From the NCBI GenBank assembly GCA_029964075.1, contig CM057140.1, positions 4,916,643 through 4,980,642 of the forward strand: a stretch of DNA of 64,000 nucleotides. The letters run 5' to 3'. The stretch comes from Patiria pectinifera (Eukaryota > Echinodermata > Asteroidea > Valvatida > Asterinidae). This document shows, piece by piece, positions 52,172-63,822 of this stretch. Below the pieces are notes generated by a model. That model worked only from the letters and a program-made list of their open reading frames with translations. It did not search any database and was not told the DNA's origin. Position 1 is the stretch's first letter, and each line of letters begins with the position of its first letter. A program made the position numbers and the translations under genes.

Positions 52172-55100
52172 ACAGCTTCTTTCAGCCAATCCGCTACGTC
52201 TTTGTAGTATAGGTTGATCCATCGGATGTTAGCCTCAATGACAGCTACAGCTTCAGCAAATGGCCGTGCACCTGAACCTTGATTTGGGTGGTCTGCAATA
52301 AACTGCTTCACCTGTAACAATCCATCAAATTTGAATCTATCACATTTCCCTCCCATCTTCTCCACAAAGTGTAAACACCCAAAAGTTTGTGTTAATTGAA
52401 AATTCAAAAAGTACTTCTAATGGCGTACAAGTCAATAGTAGATTGCACCTTCTCTCAGTTCGTCATTCAGTTAACAACTAATTGCACAGATGTGCTATGA
52501 TGTGGACAAGTGCTTCAATGGCAGTGTGACAAGAATCATCACAAAATGTTGTTATCTTGCAGTCCGTTCATCTTTTGTCAATCAAATCAACCAATACAAG
52601 TTACCATTTGTAGTTCGAATTCCGTGTTGAAGTTGGACAAAAGACTACTGATGAGTGAATCAAGGACAAACACGATGTCACCATACCTGAAATGTAAAGA
52701 TTACACATAAAAAGAAGCATACAATAAACCTGACTTGGTAAAAATATGGTAAAGTTCTGCTCTTGTATCATGTTAGAGTTTGTCAAAATTGCTGTACGAG
52801 CAACCTGATAGGGGGGAATGTGGAACAATTAGTTCAAAGGTGATACATAATGGAATGTCAGATCTGTTGTATAATGACAACTGTAGCAATCTTTCTTTTA
52901 CTGAAGTTCAGTTCAGAGCTTTTTAAAGAAACTTTCTTTGTAAACATAATGTCCAACCGTGTTTGAAAACCTGAAGATAAAGCATCTGAAAGTGAAGATG
53001 TTGCAAAGAAAGAAGACGAGATGAAGAAAAACTCCAGGCGTCGGCATGAATCTTCAAGCTCATTATCTGGTGGCCGAGGTCAATGCCAAGCATAGGGGTC
53101 AAAGATGTTTGTCAAATAACGATGCAACGATTAAACTTATGCCCTTACGCAGCTCTTATGAAGTCCCAGTTTGCTCGGAAGAAATCCCAAACCAGTGGTA
53201 AGCCAAAAGGATTCCCAGCGACTGCTTTTAAGACGGTTGACCCATCTTGCATTTGGATGATACTACTGTTCAAGATACTGTCTAGGTACCTGTAAAATCA
53301 AAAGTGTAAGGTGATAAGCTGTCCATACATTAACACACGGTAATGGGCTCCGTGCATAAGTACACCTCAGCGGCAAGGGTGGGAGAGTTGGGGGAGACCA
53401 CTTCGATTGACATTCGAACGCATCGCTGACGAAGCGCCTGACGCTCAATAAGCGCCCTCTCTTGTTCGCACACGGAGCCCATTAGCTAGACCCAGTTAAA
53501 GCATTCTTCTCAATTGAGGGTAATTAGGTGAGAGATACATGTATCCACATTTTAATATAGCGATGCCCAGAACTGGAGCAGGTTGTATAAGTTTGGGTGA
53601 ATCTCCCCATGACTTTGTTATGAACGAAAAGGAGGGACTTTCCATGTAGGTAACATTCATCTGTTTCTAGCCAAGAAAACAAAAATGTAATCGCTGACCC
53701 GTTCCATTTGTAATACATCACTTCCATCAACTATCACTAGTTCATTGTGTCTTCGATTCTTTACGTCACTTACTGTCTTAGAATCCATGATTTACTGGTG
53801 CATGCCATGGCTGTCAGCAATGCTTGCTTGACTGAGGTACTTGTGTTAAGGTTCTGGTAGAGATCAAAGGCAAAGTACCACTCATCTGAACCTCCTGCTG
53901 CAATAGCTGTACAGAACACAGTACCTAGCATATCTGGTGAGATTCTGCAAGAGCAAAAGGTCACAAAAATAGGTAGGGATTAAATCAATTGGGTATCATG
54001 CAATCAACCCCTCCGATACTGAAGTCTATTCTTTTTACAGGGGGGGGGGGGAACTACACATTTTTTGTCTCTCAGTCAGTGTTGGTGACTACTGACTTCA
54101 TCATCATCACTCTGATGCGAATTTAAGCCGTTGTGATTTACTTGCTGGACCTAATGGTACATCCTACTGTTCTCTGACTGACTGAGTCACTGATTGATTG
54201 ACAGGGTGACCAAATATATAAATAATGCACCTAGTCAGTTTCCCTATATGGGTTCTTTTAAAGAATTTGTAATAAAAGCTGTATCCTCTCTGTGTTATGC
54301 CCGTTTGCTGTTTTCCGGGTTTGCCACGTTGCTAGTGTTGCTGGCATCGTGACTTTGGGCGTGGTCCCTGGCTGCATGGCAAACAGGTTCATTGCTTCTG
54401 ACTATGCTGCGCCCCTTGAAAAAAGACATTCACGAAGTGACAAAACAACAAAATGGGGAACATAGGGCTGAATACTTCAGTTGGTAGACCACAGGAATGG
54501 CAATCCGGAGGTCACTGGTTCAAACACTCCTCCTGTCAATTTCTTTGCACAACCTTAAATAATGTCTTGAGCTGAGGTTCTTCTGGTCAAGCTCAACAAG
54601 GCCAGCTTAGTTTTGTTGAAAATTTATTATAATCTGGTTGTCATAACTTACAAGGTTTGATCTCCGTTTTCCATCAACTCTGCATACAGGTTCACTGCTG
54701 TGTGTCGACAATCTACGTTGCCATAGCGACATGCCATACTGACAGCAAGTCCACGACTCATTCTGAAACAATGAAATTACAAATCAACCAATCAAACTAG
54801 ACTATATAACGCAGCTCGGGGGAACTGGATAAAGCAGGATATCATGATGAATACCAACCTATTTAGATGGTCCCCTTCATCATCCCATCCAATATATTCA
54901 TACAGCAGGCTGACCTGTCCTCTCATGTATTTCTGAAAAGGTTACAGAGGGATATTATATATTTATCTCCATCAAAACATCAAAACATTGAATAAATAGG
55001 GCTCCGTCAAAGTGACAAAATTCTAAACAAAATCCTGAGCAAAAGTTAAAAATTGTATAAAAGATAACTGAGATTGGATATTGAGTCAACTCTAAGAAGA

Positions 55101-58100
55101 AGATTACCTTGAAGTTAGCAGAAGCCCCTCTCCTTCGAATGTTTCTTTTGATCATCCCCAAGGCATGATCAGCAGCATACCAAGGGACATAGTCTCTTTC
55201 GGCCTTCAAGTAGCTGGTCATATCCAGGGCAGTACGGTGGTTGATCTCTCCTGCTGTTGCCAGACTGAAGACATCACTGATGAGAGAAGCTCGACTTGCT
55301 GTTGGAATCACCTTGAACATACAAAGAGGACGTTTGTGTAGAGCAAAATACAAGGGCCTTAATAGATAATTCACTCCATTCACTCCATTCGAGTGAAGTT
55401 CACTCCCACAGTTGGAAACTAGGGACAAGCCGTTTTAGAGTGAAATTTCTTCAATCGTAAAGATTGAGTTTTTACTCGAGTTCCGTCTGAAGTGGTTCTT
55501 TTTTTTCATACTATTTCAATCAAACATGAGAGTGATTTTCACTGTAAAACGTCTGGTCTCTCATTTCCCTTTCTGGAGTTTAGAGTGTAATTTATAATAC
55601 CCATTTGTTTCGTGACGAAAAATAGGTAATTGTAGAAACATACCTTGCACAAGGAACCAAGAATCTATCCCCTGTGAATTCACAACCCCATTCTCAACAT
55701 GAAACCCATGCTGTAAATAACCAGGCCACGACTTCACAATATAGATTTTACATCCTGCAAGTCAGGACAACACATTTGCTCACTGTGTGTTCAGTGTCCA
55801 GCTGAACCTTGAGTAACTCCCAGTTCCTGTCATCATAGTTGACACGGTAATATCCTCGCTTTTCGACGTTTGCTAGCAACCATTCATCGTCACTACCTCC
55901 TGGAATCTGTAAGGTAACTGCATCATGAACAAGAACAAAATGAAATATAAAGAACTTTTTGGTGGATTTTTTTTATTCAAATGTTCTGCTTATGTGAAGT
56001 CTTGTAAGGTACCCCTAATATGGACCCTCATCTAATTTTCCACTTACCAAACTCATCTTGTGGTTTGAGCCATATGCCTCTTGGTGAATCAAAATCAGCA
56101 CTGCTTGCACTTGTGTAAGTCAACGGCACGTACCACTTGTAACTGAACAACAAAAACATATCTTATATGCATAAAGTAACATCCAGCTTACATCCTCCGG
56201 CCTATAAGGGAGTGCCTCAAGAGTCGGAACATTCCTGGAACAAGTTCATGTTCCGTATGGAACGTTCCCTTTAGGAACACTGTGTGTTCCCATCGGGAAC
56301 GCGTTGTGTTCCTAGCATGTTCCCAACTGGAAAGACAGTTCCAGGGTAAGCGTGCACGCTCACAGACCAACAGGTTCCCACGCAGGATCACCTGGCGTTT
56401 GGCCCGGGCTGTTCCCAGTGGGAACAACGCATGTTCCCAACTAGAACAGGCGATGTTCTCCAGCGGAACGTTACAAGTGTTCCGACTTTGGAGAAGTTCC
56501 CTAGAGTGAAAGTGAGGAATAAACATGAAGTTAAGGTACACTGTTAACATAAAAATTAAGGCAAGGCTAAGTTATCACTGAGAAATAACAATGGCTCTAT
56601 CACAAGGTACTGACCCCACATCTGGGTAGTCTGTAGACAAGTTTGAGTTAGGATCAGACAGGAAGCGTTTCTGCTCCACTCTAGCCGTGACTTCACGGGC
56701 ACCGTTGTAGCTTCTCTCTACTTTGATGAATGGAAAGCCCATCTGAAGTGTCCAGGTTGCCATAATGGTTGCTACATCAAGTCCCTCACCAAGATCTACA
56801 CTGTCTTCCTGCAATGCCTATGAAACTCAAAACATAAAAAAGTGTGTCAAAATAACCCCAAAACACACTTTTTATACAAATCACTATGAACGTACAATAG
56901 TTAGTAACGTAGAATTAGTGTGAATGCTGTGAAAGCATGAACCTTGATTTTGTTTGGCTCTCAAAAGTTCCAGTATACCACATATTGAAGCAAACTAATT
57001 ATAATAAGTCAACTTTCTCAATGGAATTTCATTGACAACTATTAAAACAAAGCCAATCAAGTCTATCACCTTTCTATTTCATTTATAGCATTAACCCACA
57101 CCCCATATGGGCTCTTTGGGGGTCAAGTACCAAATACCACAGAATACTACTGTGTTGTGCACACTTGTATAAAAAGAATGCATACATATACTACAGGTTA
57201 GTTACTACTCAGTAGTATTTTGTAGCTTTACGTGAGGTGAGGATTAAACAATTTTGGTCAACTTTGAATACTTTCTGGTCAATGTGATCTAGTTACATGT
57301 CTCCTTCAATAGTTGTCTAGATATCCTACTTGCCTTACCTTGTCCATGTAAACCCACACATCACTGTTTTCTGCATTACCATATTGCAATGCTTTCAGGT
57401 AGTACTGAAAGAAACAAACAACAATGATGAGATTGAAAACAAACTACAGTGATAAAGATCAAATATTAGTAATTTCGACTAACCATTAACTAGTCATGAA
57501 TAAAGTTTAAAAAAAACACACCTTTTTTTTTAGTAAACGCGACAGAACGTCAACACCCCAACACCAAATTTAAAGAATTCAACCTTTATTTTCAAGACTC
57601 AGTAAATCAAAACATAGCAGTCCAAACATTGTTTGTCCTGGCTGAGTGGCTGGACCTTCTCAAAGGTCCTCCTAGGACCGAAATGTTAGGCCTTCTATTT
57701 TTTGTATTCACTAAATCTTGACAATAAAGGTTTTATTCATTTCCAAGGTAAACAAAAAGGTAAAGGGAACGAACCTGTGCTCACAGGGACGGACTGCCCA
57801 TCTCTCTTTCGAGGCGATTGGGCCAGACGCAATGTAATGCTGCTGCTGTAGGAGGATCGCCACACCTCCTCCACAGCGAGTCTGTTACCTTCCCAGCATT
57901 GAATAATGCCGGTACCCATTTAACTCCTGGGTTGAGAGGAGCAATTGAGGTGAAGCGCCTTACTCAATGGCACAACACGCATGGCCACGGCGCGGCTCTA
58001 ACCCACAATCCCATGATCATGAGACCTGTGCTCTACCGCTAGACCAATCGTGCCCTAGACTCGGTTAAATAGACGAAGGAAGAAGTAAAGTCAACAAGTG

Positions 58101-59462
58101 ATAAAATACCTGAAGTCCTTTTCTGAAAGTTGGCTCTCCTAAGAAGTATTTCATCATACGCAGAATGCAGGCACCCTGTGAACAAAAAGAAATACACATA
58201 CTTTGATCGATAGTGATTTTTCCTGGATCCACTGTCAATAATTGATCGCTTTGGCACAGGCTAATCAAGGTTGAATTTGTGATGCAACAAGTAAAACTAA
58301 ACTCTAGGTAGATTGTAAAACTATGCACTGAGTCCACACGGGACACATACGTATACCTTCAGATAAGTGATCTTATCAAACATCATGATGTTCTCCGAGG
58401 GTGTCAAGACGTCGGTGACCATTGGTCTTGAGGTAACTTGTGCATCCATTGCCATGGAAGGATGAAGATCATACAAAATAAACTTGTCAAACTGCAGTAA
58501 CAAATGAGAAAATGCTAACGTCATTTTGCCAATGGTGACTCCGTCTTTCAGATCATAGCCCAATATCACCAGTATTATTTTGGGAATTAGCACCGTTATG
58601 TTGTAATTCAAGCAGCAATATGAAAGAAACTAACAAACGACCTTTTTTTATATCTTTTCTATGCAAGCTTCTGAAAACTTCACAAGAGGCAGAAACAAAT
58701 GAGTTGAAGGCAAGAAAATAATGTAAATAACATGGACTTTTGGATATATGTAAATGTTTCAATTTCCATAAATTCTTACCACTTCCCATTCTGGTTCTGC
58801 AAATTCAGCTCCTTCATACTCAACATAGCTGGCAAAACCTTCATTCAGCCAAACGGAGTCCCACCACTTTGTCGTCACTAAGTTTCCAAACCACTGTCAC
58901 AATAAACACGATTTAACACACATTACTGTATCATGAACAAAAGCTGCACTGAAAGACAATGGAACAATTTCATATAAATGATGCCACTCAGTAAATATAA
59001 ATTAATGCATCTCATATACAGGCAGCTAAATGTACATTGTACTGTGTCACAACTAGGTCATAGGCTTTACAAAATCAAGGGGTTTTTTTTGCACCTGTTC
59101 AATTAAGGCCCGGCAGCATGGTCAGAAAACCAAATATTTGTAGGCCTGCCCAAAGAAGACGCTGCAAGCAATACAAGTTAAAGCTTCTGTATCTGGGCAC
59201 ATACATGTAGGAGTACCCACCGCCCATGTGCCCAGTAGTAATGTTTTCTTTCAAATCACATGGGTAATTGATGAAGACAATTAACTTGCACATTCTATCG
59301 GACTAACCTGATGGGCTAACTCGTGAGCAATCAGTGTACAGATTCGATACTTCTGTTTTTCTGATGTCTCTCCTTCCTTGTACAACAGCTCCCTCTCTTT
59401 GTATGTATTCAATCCCCAGTTCTCCATGGCACCAATCATGAAGTCAGGCAAGGCAATCATAT
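52172..59462 (-). CDS. M1 zinc aminopeptidase module, upstream copy (aminopeptidase N-like), 5' end outside window
   Basis: Exons in transcript order: 59308-59462, 58780-58893, 58357-58491, 58110-58175, 57339-57404, 56615-56817, 56048-56142, 55784-55917, 55108-55311, 54859-54932, 54652-54762, 53774-53944, 53149-53289, 52605-52686, 52172-52311. They give about 630 residues from the catalytic core to the C-terminal helical domain. GAMENWG, HELAHQWFGN, LNEGF and ITYLKGA show intact substrate-anchoring, zinc-binding and transition-state residues. Many exon sizes equal those of the downstream copy (155, 114, 66, 66, 95, 204, 171, 141), so the two arose by tandem duplication. The N-terminal beta-domain and any signal anchor must lie beyond position 64000, because 59463-63999 holds only mobile-element sequence. 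The last exon either stops at TAA (52168-52170) or splices at the overlapping GTAAGT (52166-52171) into 51592. Confidence 0.93.
53343..53482. mobile_element. Miniature TIR element with TA target
   Basis: 140 bp with ends ATGGGCTCCGTG and CACGGAGCCCAT, bounded by TA on both sides, as for Tc1/mariner-like miniature elements. It lies in the peptidase intron between exons 53774-53944 and 53149-53289. Confidence 0.7.
54465..54560 (+). mobile_element. Possible tRNA-derived SINE fragment
   Basis: A degenerate A box (TACTTCAGTTGGTAGA) and B box (GGTTCAAACACTCC) stand about 40 bp apart, followed by non-tRNA sequence. Probably a tRNA-derived short element or tRNA pseudogene. Confidence 0.45.
56225..56510. 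repeat. GTTCC/GGAAC palindromic cluster
   Basis: About twenty GTTCC or GGAAC words, many paired as short palindromes (GTTCCCATCGGGAAC, GTTCCCAGTGGGAAC, GTTCCCAACTGGAA), fill about 290 bp of the intron between exons 56615-56817 and 56048-56142. The open frames across it are low-complexity by-products. Confidence 0.75.
57725..58060 (-). mobile_element. tRNA-derived SINE
   Basis: On the minus strand the element begins GGGCACGATTGGTCTAGCGG with TAGAGC (A box), then GTGGGTTAGAGCC (degenerate B box). A body follows with AAGGCGCTTCACCTCAATTG, CTCCTCTCAACCCAGGAG and AAATGGGTACCGG, and it ends before about 57725. The head is plainly tRNA-like. It lies in the intron between exons 58110-58175 and 57339-57404. 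Confidence 0.75.
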
Positions 59463-59489
59463 CTAAGACATAAACAAGCAGAAAATTAC

Positions 59490-60860
59490 ATTTAAGGAGG
59501 CCTACCAAAGGAAACGACGGAAGGCGACTGATGAAGGTACTCCAAGCGCGCTCTAACCCAACGGAGGGACCCGAACTGCACAGAGCACAACTGAGAAACG
59601 GGAGGCAGAAGGCCTCAGAAAGTCTTGTCGAGTTGGCTGAGGACATTACAGGCACCAAGTGGACAAGGTTTATGTGGACATTTCGCGACCGCATGGGCAG
59701 AGACCATTTTCTAGATTCCTTGGCGGACGGTGAAATAAGGATTCGCGTTATCCAAATGCACACCAAGACATTGGACGACGCCGTAGCCAGAGCAGTATAA
59801 CTGGTGGCCTTACAAAAAGCTGAAAAGGCTTGTACTACCCAAGACCTTAAAAAAAGTTCGCAGCGCTAGCGCTCAGTCAGCTCTTCAAGTATAGGAACCG
59901 GCTGATGGCGGAAAGCCGTTAACGACCGAGTTGCAAAAACAGCTTCAGGAAATGTCTGACCAACTGCACAAATTACGGAAAGCCACGACGGGAAAGGACC
60001 AAAGCGCTACAATTAAGAGGAATACGGACATAATAAAGCCGAACTGTCCCCAGTTTACCGGGAACACTAGTAGCGAGAAAGGTCCTGTGGTTGTTCAGAA
60101 GTCAACAAGCACTAACAAGGAACTGGAAAACTGTTAGAAGCTAAGTCTGCGCGGCCCATTACTCAGCTGAAACAATAGGGCTCATAATAATCTACACGCA
60201 CGGAATGTAACAGTTTCAGGTGAAGGGCTACACACGGATGCCGTCATCAACGGAGTAGAAGTGGTGGCACTGATTGATAATGGAGCAACGGCGTCTGTTT
60301 TATCGAACAAGTCGTGCAGATATGGGCTATACTGAAGACACAGCTGGCATACCAAATACCAACGTTCGAGTTCATCTCACTTACAAGAAGTATTTCACTG
60401 TTATCGGAGAAGTAACTACCGAAATCCAGTTGGGTAGCCAGTACGTGACACACGGATTAATTATGGCTGATATTAGCAATGATGTACTTTTGGGATTAGA
60501 CTTCCTGCGATCAGAGATTTGCATTATTAACGTCAATATTAACAAGAAGAGTCTGGGGTGGAGGGGGACATAGTTATCTCTGAGGGATACAGCGGAGCAA
60601 CAGAGGTGCTGCCACGTGATTGTTATGGAAACAGTCGTCATCCCACCACAGACTGAAGTGATCGTCGCCGGAGGCCTTGGGAAAAGTGACATTGTGGTGG
60701 CGTATGAGGGAATTGAGCCGATTATCCGGGTTGGCACACAGAGAGAACCTCATGGAAGCCTCATCGCTAGTAAGCACGACAAATGAACCAGCGCCATGCA
60801 GTATTGACTGTTGAATTTAGCAGTGACGACATTGCACACAAAGGCGCAACGGCAGAACAT
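59490..60860 (+). pseudogene. Ty3/gypsy-like gag-protease remnant
   Basis: Plus-strand fragments read as a gag-type region ([20 protein letters not shown], about 59680-59740) and a retropepsin-like region (VVALIDNGATASVL, about 60262-60303; VLLGLDFLRS, about 60486-60515). Frames are broken by stops and shifts, for example just after 60330. The expected Asp-Thr/Ser-Gly triad reads Asp-Asn-Gly. Reverse transcriptase and integrase are not recognisable. It sits opposite to the peptidase gene in the intron upstream of exon 59308-59462. Confidence 0.65.
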
Positions 60861-60881
60861 TCCACACAGTAGGTGCTATTA

Positions 60882-61183
60882 GGCCAAAAAAAAAAAAAAG
60901 TCTCTGGTTTCTGGGCAAAATGAAAAAAAAAAAATTTTCAATGAAAGATGATGTCTCAAAACCGCCAAACTCACTGGTTTAGATTGGGTTATGGTCGAGA
61001 ATAAGCTTTATGTGGCCTCTCTGGACTCCCATATATTGCTCTATTTTTTTTAGTCGGGCACCATTTGCAGTCATCAACCGACATTTGAAGTAAAAACATC
61101 AGGTAAAAAAAAAAAAAAGCCGGCTCGCCGCACCACTTTTTGGGCAAGCTCCATACCAGAAACCGGAGACTTTTTTTTTGGCC
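60882..61183. mobile_element. TIR element, family with TTA target duplication, copy 3 (internally deleted)
   Basis: 302 bp, TTA on both sides (60879-60881, 61184-61186), left GGCC plus an A run and GTCTCTGGTTTCTGG, right CCAGAAACCGGAGAC plus a T run and GGCC. Internal words TTTATGTGGCCTCTCTGGAC and GGGCAAGCTCCATACCAGAA match the larger copies at 38798 and 45035. It is inserted into or beside the retrotransposon remnant. Confidence 0.8.
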
Positions 61184-61859
61184 TTAGATTTACTCCTATT
61201 GAAATTGACAACCAGACAGAAGTGTTGAAACGCATTAATTTATCCATTTAGTATCTCCACCATGCAAAGCCTCAAATCTTACTCTCCTGAAGACGGTCAG
61301 AGCATACTGACCGGAACGTCGAGTTTATACCTCTGGTTCTCTTCAGAACCATTCTCTTAGTTGAGAAACTATTCGCACATGGTGTTTCCGCAAACCCTTC
61401 ATTATTTAATTTATCCACTTCTGGAGACGGCGAAAGTAGCCAGGAGAAAATGGAACACCAAGGCAGCTACGCAACGATGTGGTAATTCGGATCAAAAAAA
61501 AGTTGTCGACATAAGCCAAGGGTCGTACATGTCAACCGATATTGGCTGCAGTTAGTGGTAGACGACCTGGAATCCTTGACGCACCAGATAAACATGCACC
61601 AGTGGACGCACCGGAGGAACATAAAAGCTTGCTTGATGGTGACCACCAGGATGACCCCGAGGTGGTCCACGAGGAGAATTCTGAAGAGGTTAAAGTGATA
61701 GACCAATTGAGCAGTGACAGACAGGTCAAGGAGAACTCGCTGGCCACCTCGGCGGTATGGTGACTGGCTGTAGATTCCATGATTGTGCGAAGTAAACGAA
61801 AAGAACTTACCAGAATTGTTTTTGTTTCCCTTCTTTTTCTTTTCAGTGTCATTCGAGAA

Positions 61860-62336
61860 AGATGCATGGAACGAGACCAAAGCCACTCCCCCCCACGACA
61901 ATATATCACGCATGCAAAGACTGCAAGAGGCACATTGATAAGCAACATATTGGGAAGGAAAATGTCAAATGTCCATACTGCACGACCCAGTTCCGCAAAA
62001 AGCACGATCTGGACCGACACTGGGGGACCCAGTACAAGAACCAACCGGAACCAGAAGCCCCCGTTACACCTAGGTGAAGTCTCTACTTGTTGGGTTTACA
62101 TCCGGATAAAGCCGACCGTCGGGCCATTGAGCCTCGTGACCCGTCCCCTCCCCCTGTGCAAAGAGTGACGAAGATGCCGGCAATGACAGCGACTTTCAGC
62201 TCGCAGCATCATGAAAAAGGGGTCCAAAACGGAGTTTGTGGGCGGCGGTACAATCGTGGAGCGCAGCACCCACGAGATGTTTGATGGCAACAAGATAGTG
62301 GTGAGGCTCACTAAGGAGCGATTTATCCACGAGTGA
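61860..62336 (+). pseudogene. Retroelement-associated zinc-finger-like and C-terminal fragments
   Basis: A 71-codon frame (61862-62077) has CPYCTTQFRKKHDLDRH, a C2H2-like finger lacking a clear last His, preceded by CKDCKRH. A further fragment at about 62212-62335 contains EFVGGGTIVERSTHEMF and a stop just before the 3' sequence. Position between the gag-protease remnant and the LTR-like end suggests the 3' coding part of the same or a nested element. Overlapping minus-strand frames are likely shadows. Confidence 0.4.
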
Positions 62337-62642
62337 TGTCACTTTAGTTTATAAGCAGATTGTTATTATTTATATCACCCCGACGCCAAAAAAAAAAAAA
62401 AAAATCCGTCTTGTAACAGATATTTGTTATTTAGACTTTGTCGACATTTATCCAAAAACAAAGTATTTTTTCGAGCTTTTTCTGGCAAAATTCTTGTTTG
62501 GAACCTTGTGTCAAAAGTTGGAAGTTTAAACTTTAAAAGTTGCAAGACAAGTTTCAGCTGTTATTTCCCTAAAGGTTAAGTAACGTTTACTCCTTAACTC
62601 GAGTTAAATAAAAGAGAGGACTTTTTTTAAAGGAGGTGATAA

Positions 62643-63030
62643 TGTAATACTAGGACAACTGGGGGCGCTGCACGTAGTTACAGTCAGACAGCGCGGCCTA
62701 TTTATTTTTTGGAGCAAATGCATTGAGCAAATTTTATACATGTGTTGATTTTGAGCGCGCCGCGCACACAGCGCGCGATTTTTAGTCAGACAGCACGTAC
62801 TTCCAAACTAACACCGGGCTATTTTATGAACCGAACGTGGATGAAAGCGTGAGTAACTTGTATGAATAATTGTTATTGAAAGTTGATTGTTAAAATATCA
62901 GAGAGCCACGGTATATTTCGTTTTCGTATTCTCTCTTTCTTTTGTTCTGTTAATGTTGTCCATCCCAATAATTGTAGAGTCCTAAGACCGCCAAGCTTCG
63001 TTAGAGTGTAAACGATTTACATCAACACTG
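62643..63030 (+). repeat. Probable 3' LTR of a gypsy-like element
   Basis: A purine-rich tract (AAAGGAGGTGATAA) immediately precedes TGTAATACTAGGACAACTGG, and the segment ends near CATCAACA, giving the TG...CA form expected of an LTR. No matching 5' LTR is present near 59490, so the element appears 5'-truncated or rearranged. Confidence 0.5.
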
Positions 63031-63107
63031 AAAGAGCCCTACATTTACTGCGGATGTTTTACTATCACGAATTTGAGGGCGTTCTAGGCCTTTAGACGGT
63101 CCTGTGC

Positions 63108-63822
63108 TAGTCGGTTCCCAGACCAAAAGATTCTATCTATTTCTGATGAATCTTGGGATAGCCGCTAGTATCTATACACAATATATATCCGGCACGTGAC
63201 CAAAACGAAAATGTCCGAAGTTTGCCGAATTCATTTCGTAGACAAGCTTGGAGAGCGCTCGGGTATTTCTGAGTATACAATATATAGGTTATATTTACTG
63301 ACTAGCTTAGTACAAATCAAACAAAAAACGAGTTGATAAATAATATTCATTGCTTGCATTTAGAAAACTTGAAATTCAATGACCTATTTTGTGCATCAAG
63401 TATATATGCACGCGGCCGGATCGTACGAGGGGCGAGCTTTGCTACGTCATGTACTATTTAAAATATGACGACCATTACCGGGATTTTCCAAAACTCGGCG
63501 TGGTCTCCAATCGGCTTCGCTTGCTAACAGTGCTATCTGGTTGCCTAACTTCGAAGTTTCCAAGAACACGCGTAAGTCAATGTATTCTTACAGAAATATC
63601 AAACTGTATTATCATAACTGTATGATAAGTGATTTATTTAAACAATTTGAACGGAGCATTAAAAACCTCATAAGTGATAAAACGAATTCGGAAACGAAGC
63701 CGAGCTTTGAAAAGGGGCCATGAATTAATGTCGTCATGTTTATTTTTAGCCACGGAGGGTGCCTGACCTACAATTTAGACGTCTGGGCGTCGGGAGAAAT
63801 TGTCAGGTCAGGGAACCAGACT
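63108..63822. mobile_element. TIR element, copy 2 of the 24469-25189 family, opposite orientation
   Basis: About 715 bp with ends TAGTCGGTTCCCAGACC and TCAGGGAACCAGACTG. The interior matches the reverse complement of 24469-25189 (CCGAAGTTTGCCGAATTCAT, TCGTACGAGGGGCGA, CGAATTCGGAAACGAAGCCG, TAGCCACGGAGG). Flanks CCTGTGC and GCTGTGC may be an eroded target duplication. Confidence 0.75.

Noticed and set aside
59281..59766. Extension of the GAMEN exon upstream of 59462 as a single 161-codon frame
   Set aside because: A TTAG acceptor at 59463-59466 gives the phase seen in the sister module, and the upstream part is antisense to the gag-like remnant.
61467..62044. Minus-strand frames of 148 and 170 codons
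   Set aside because: They overlap plus-strand retroelement fragments and lack recognisable features; likely shadows.
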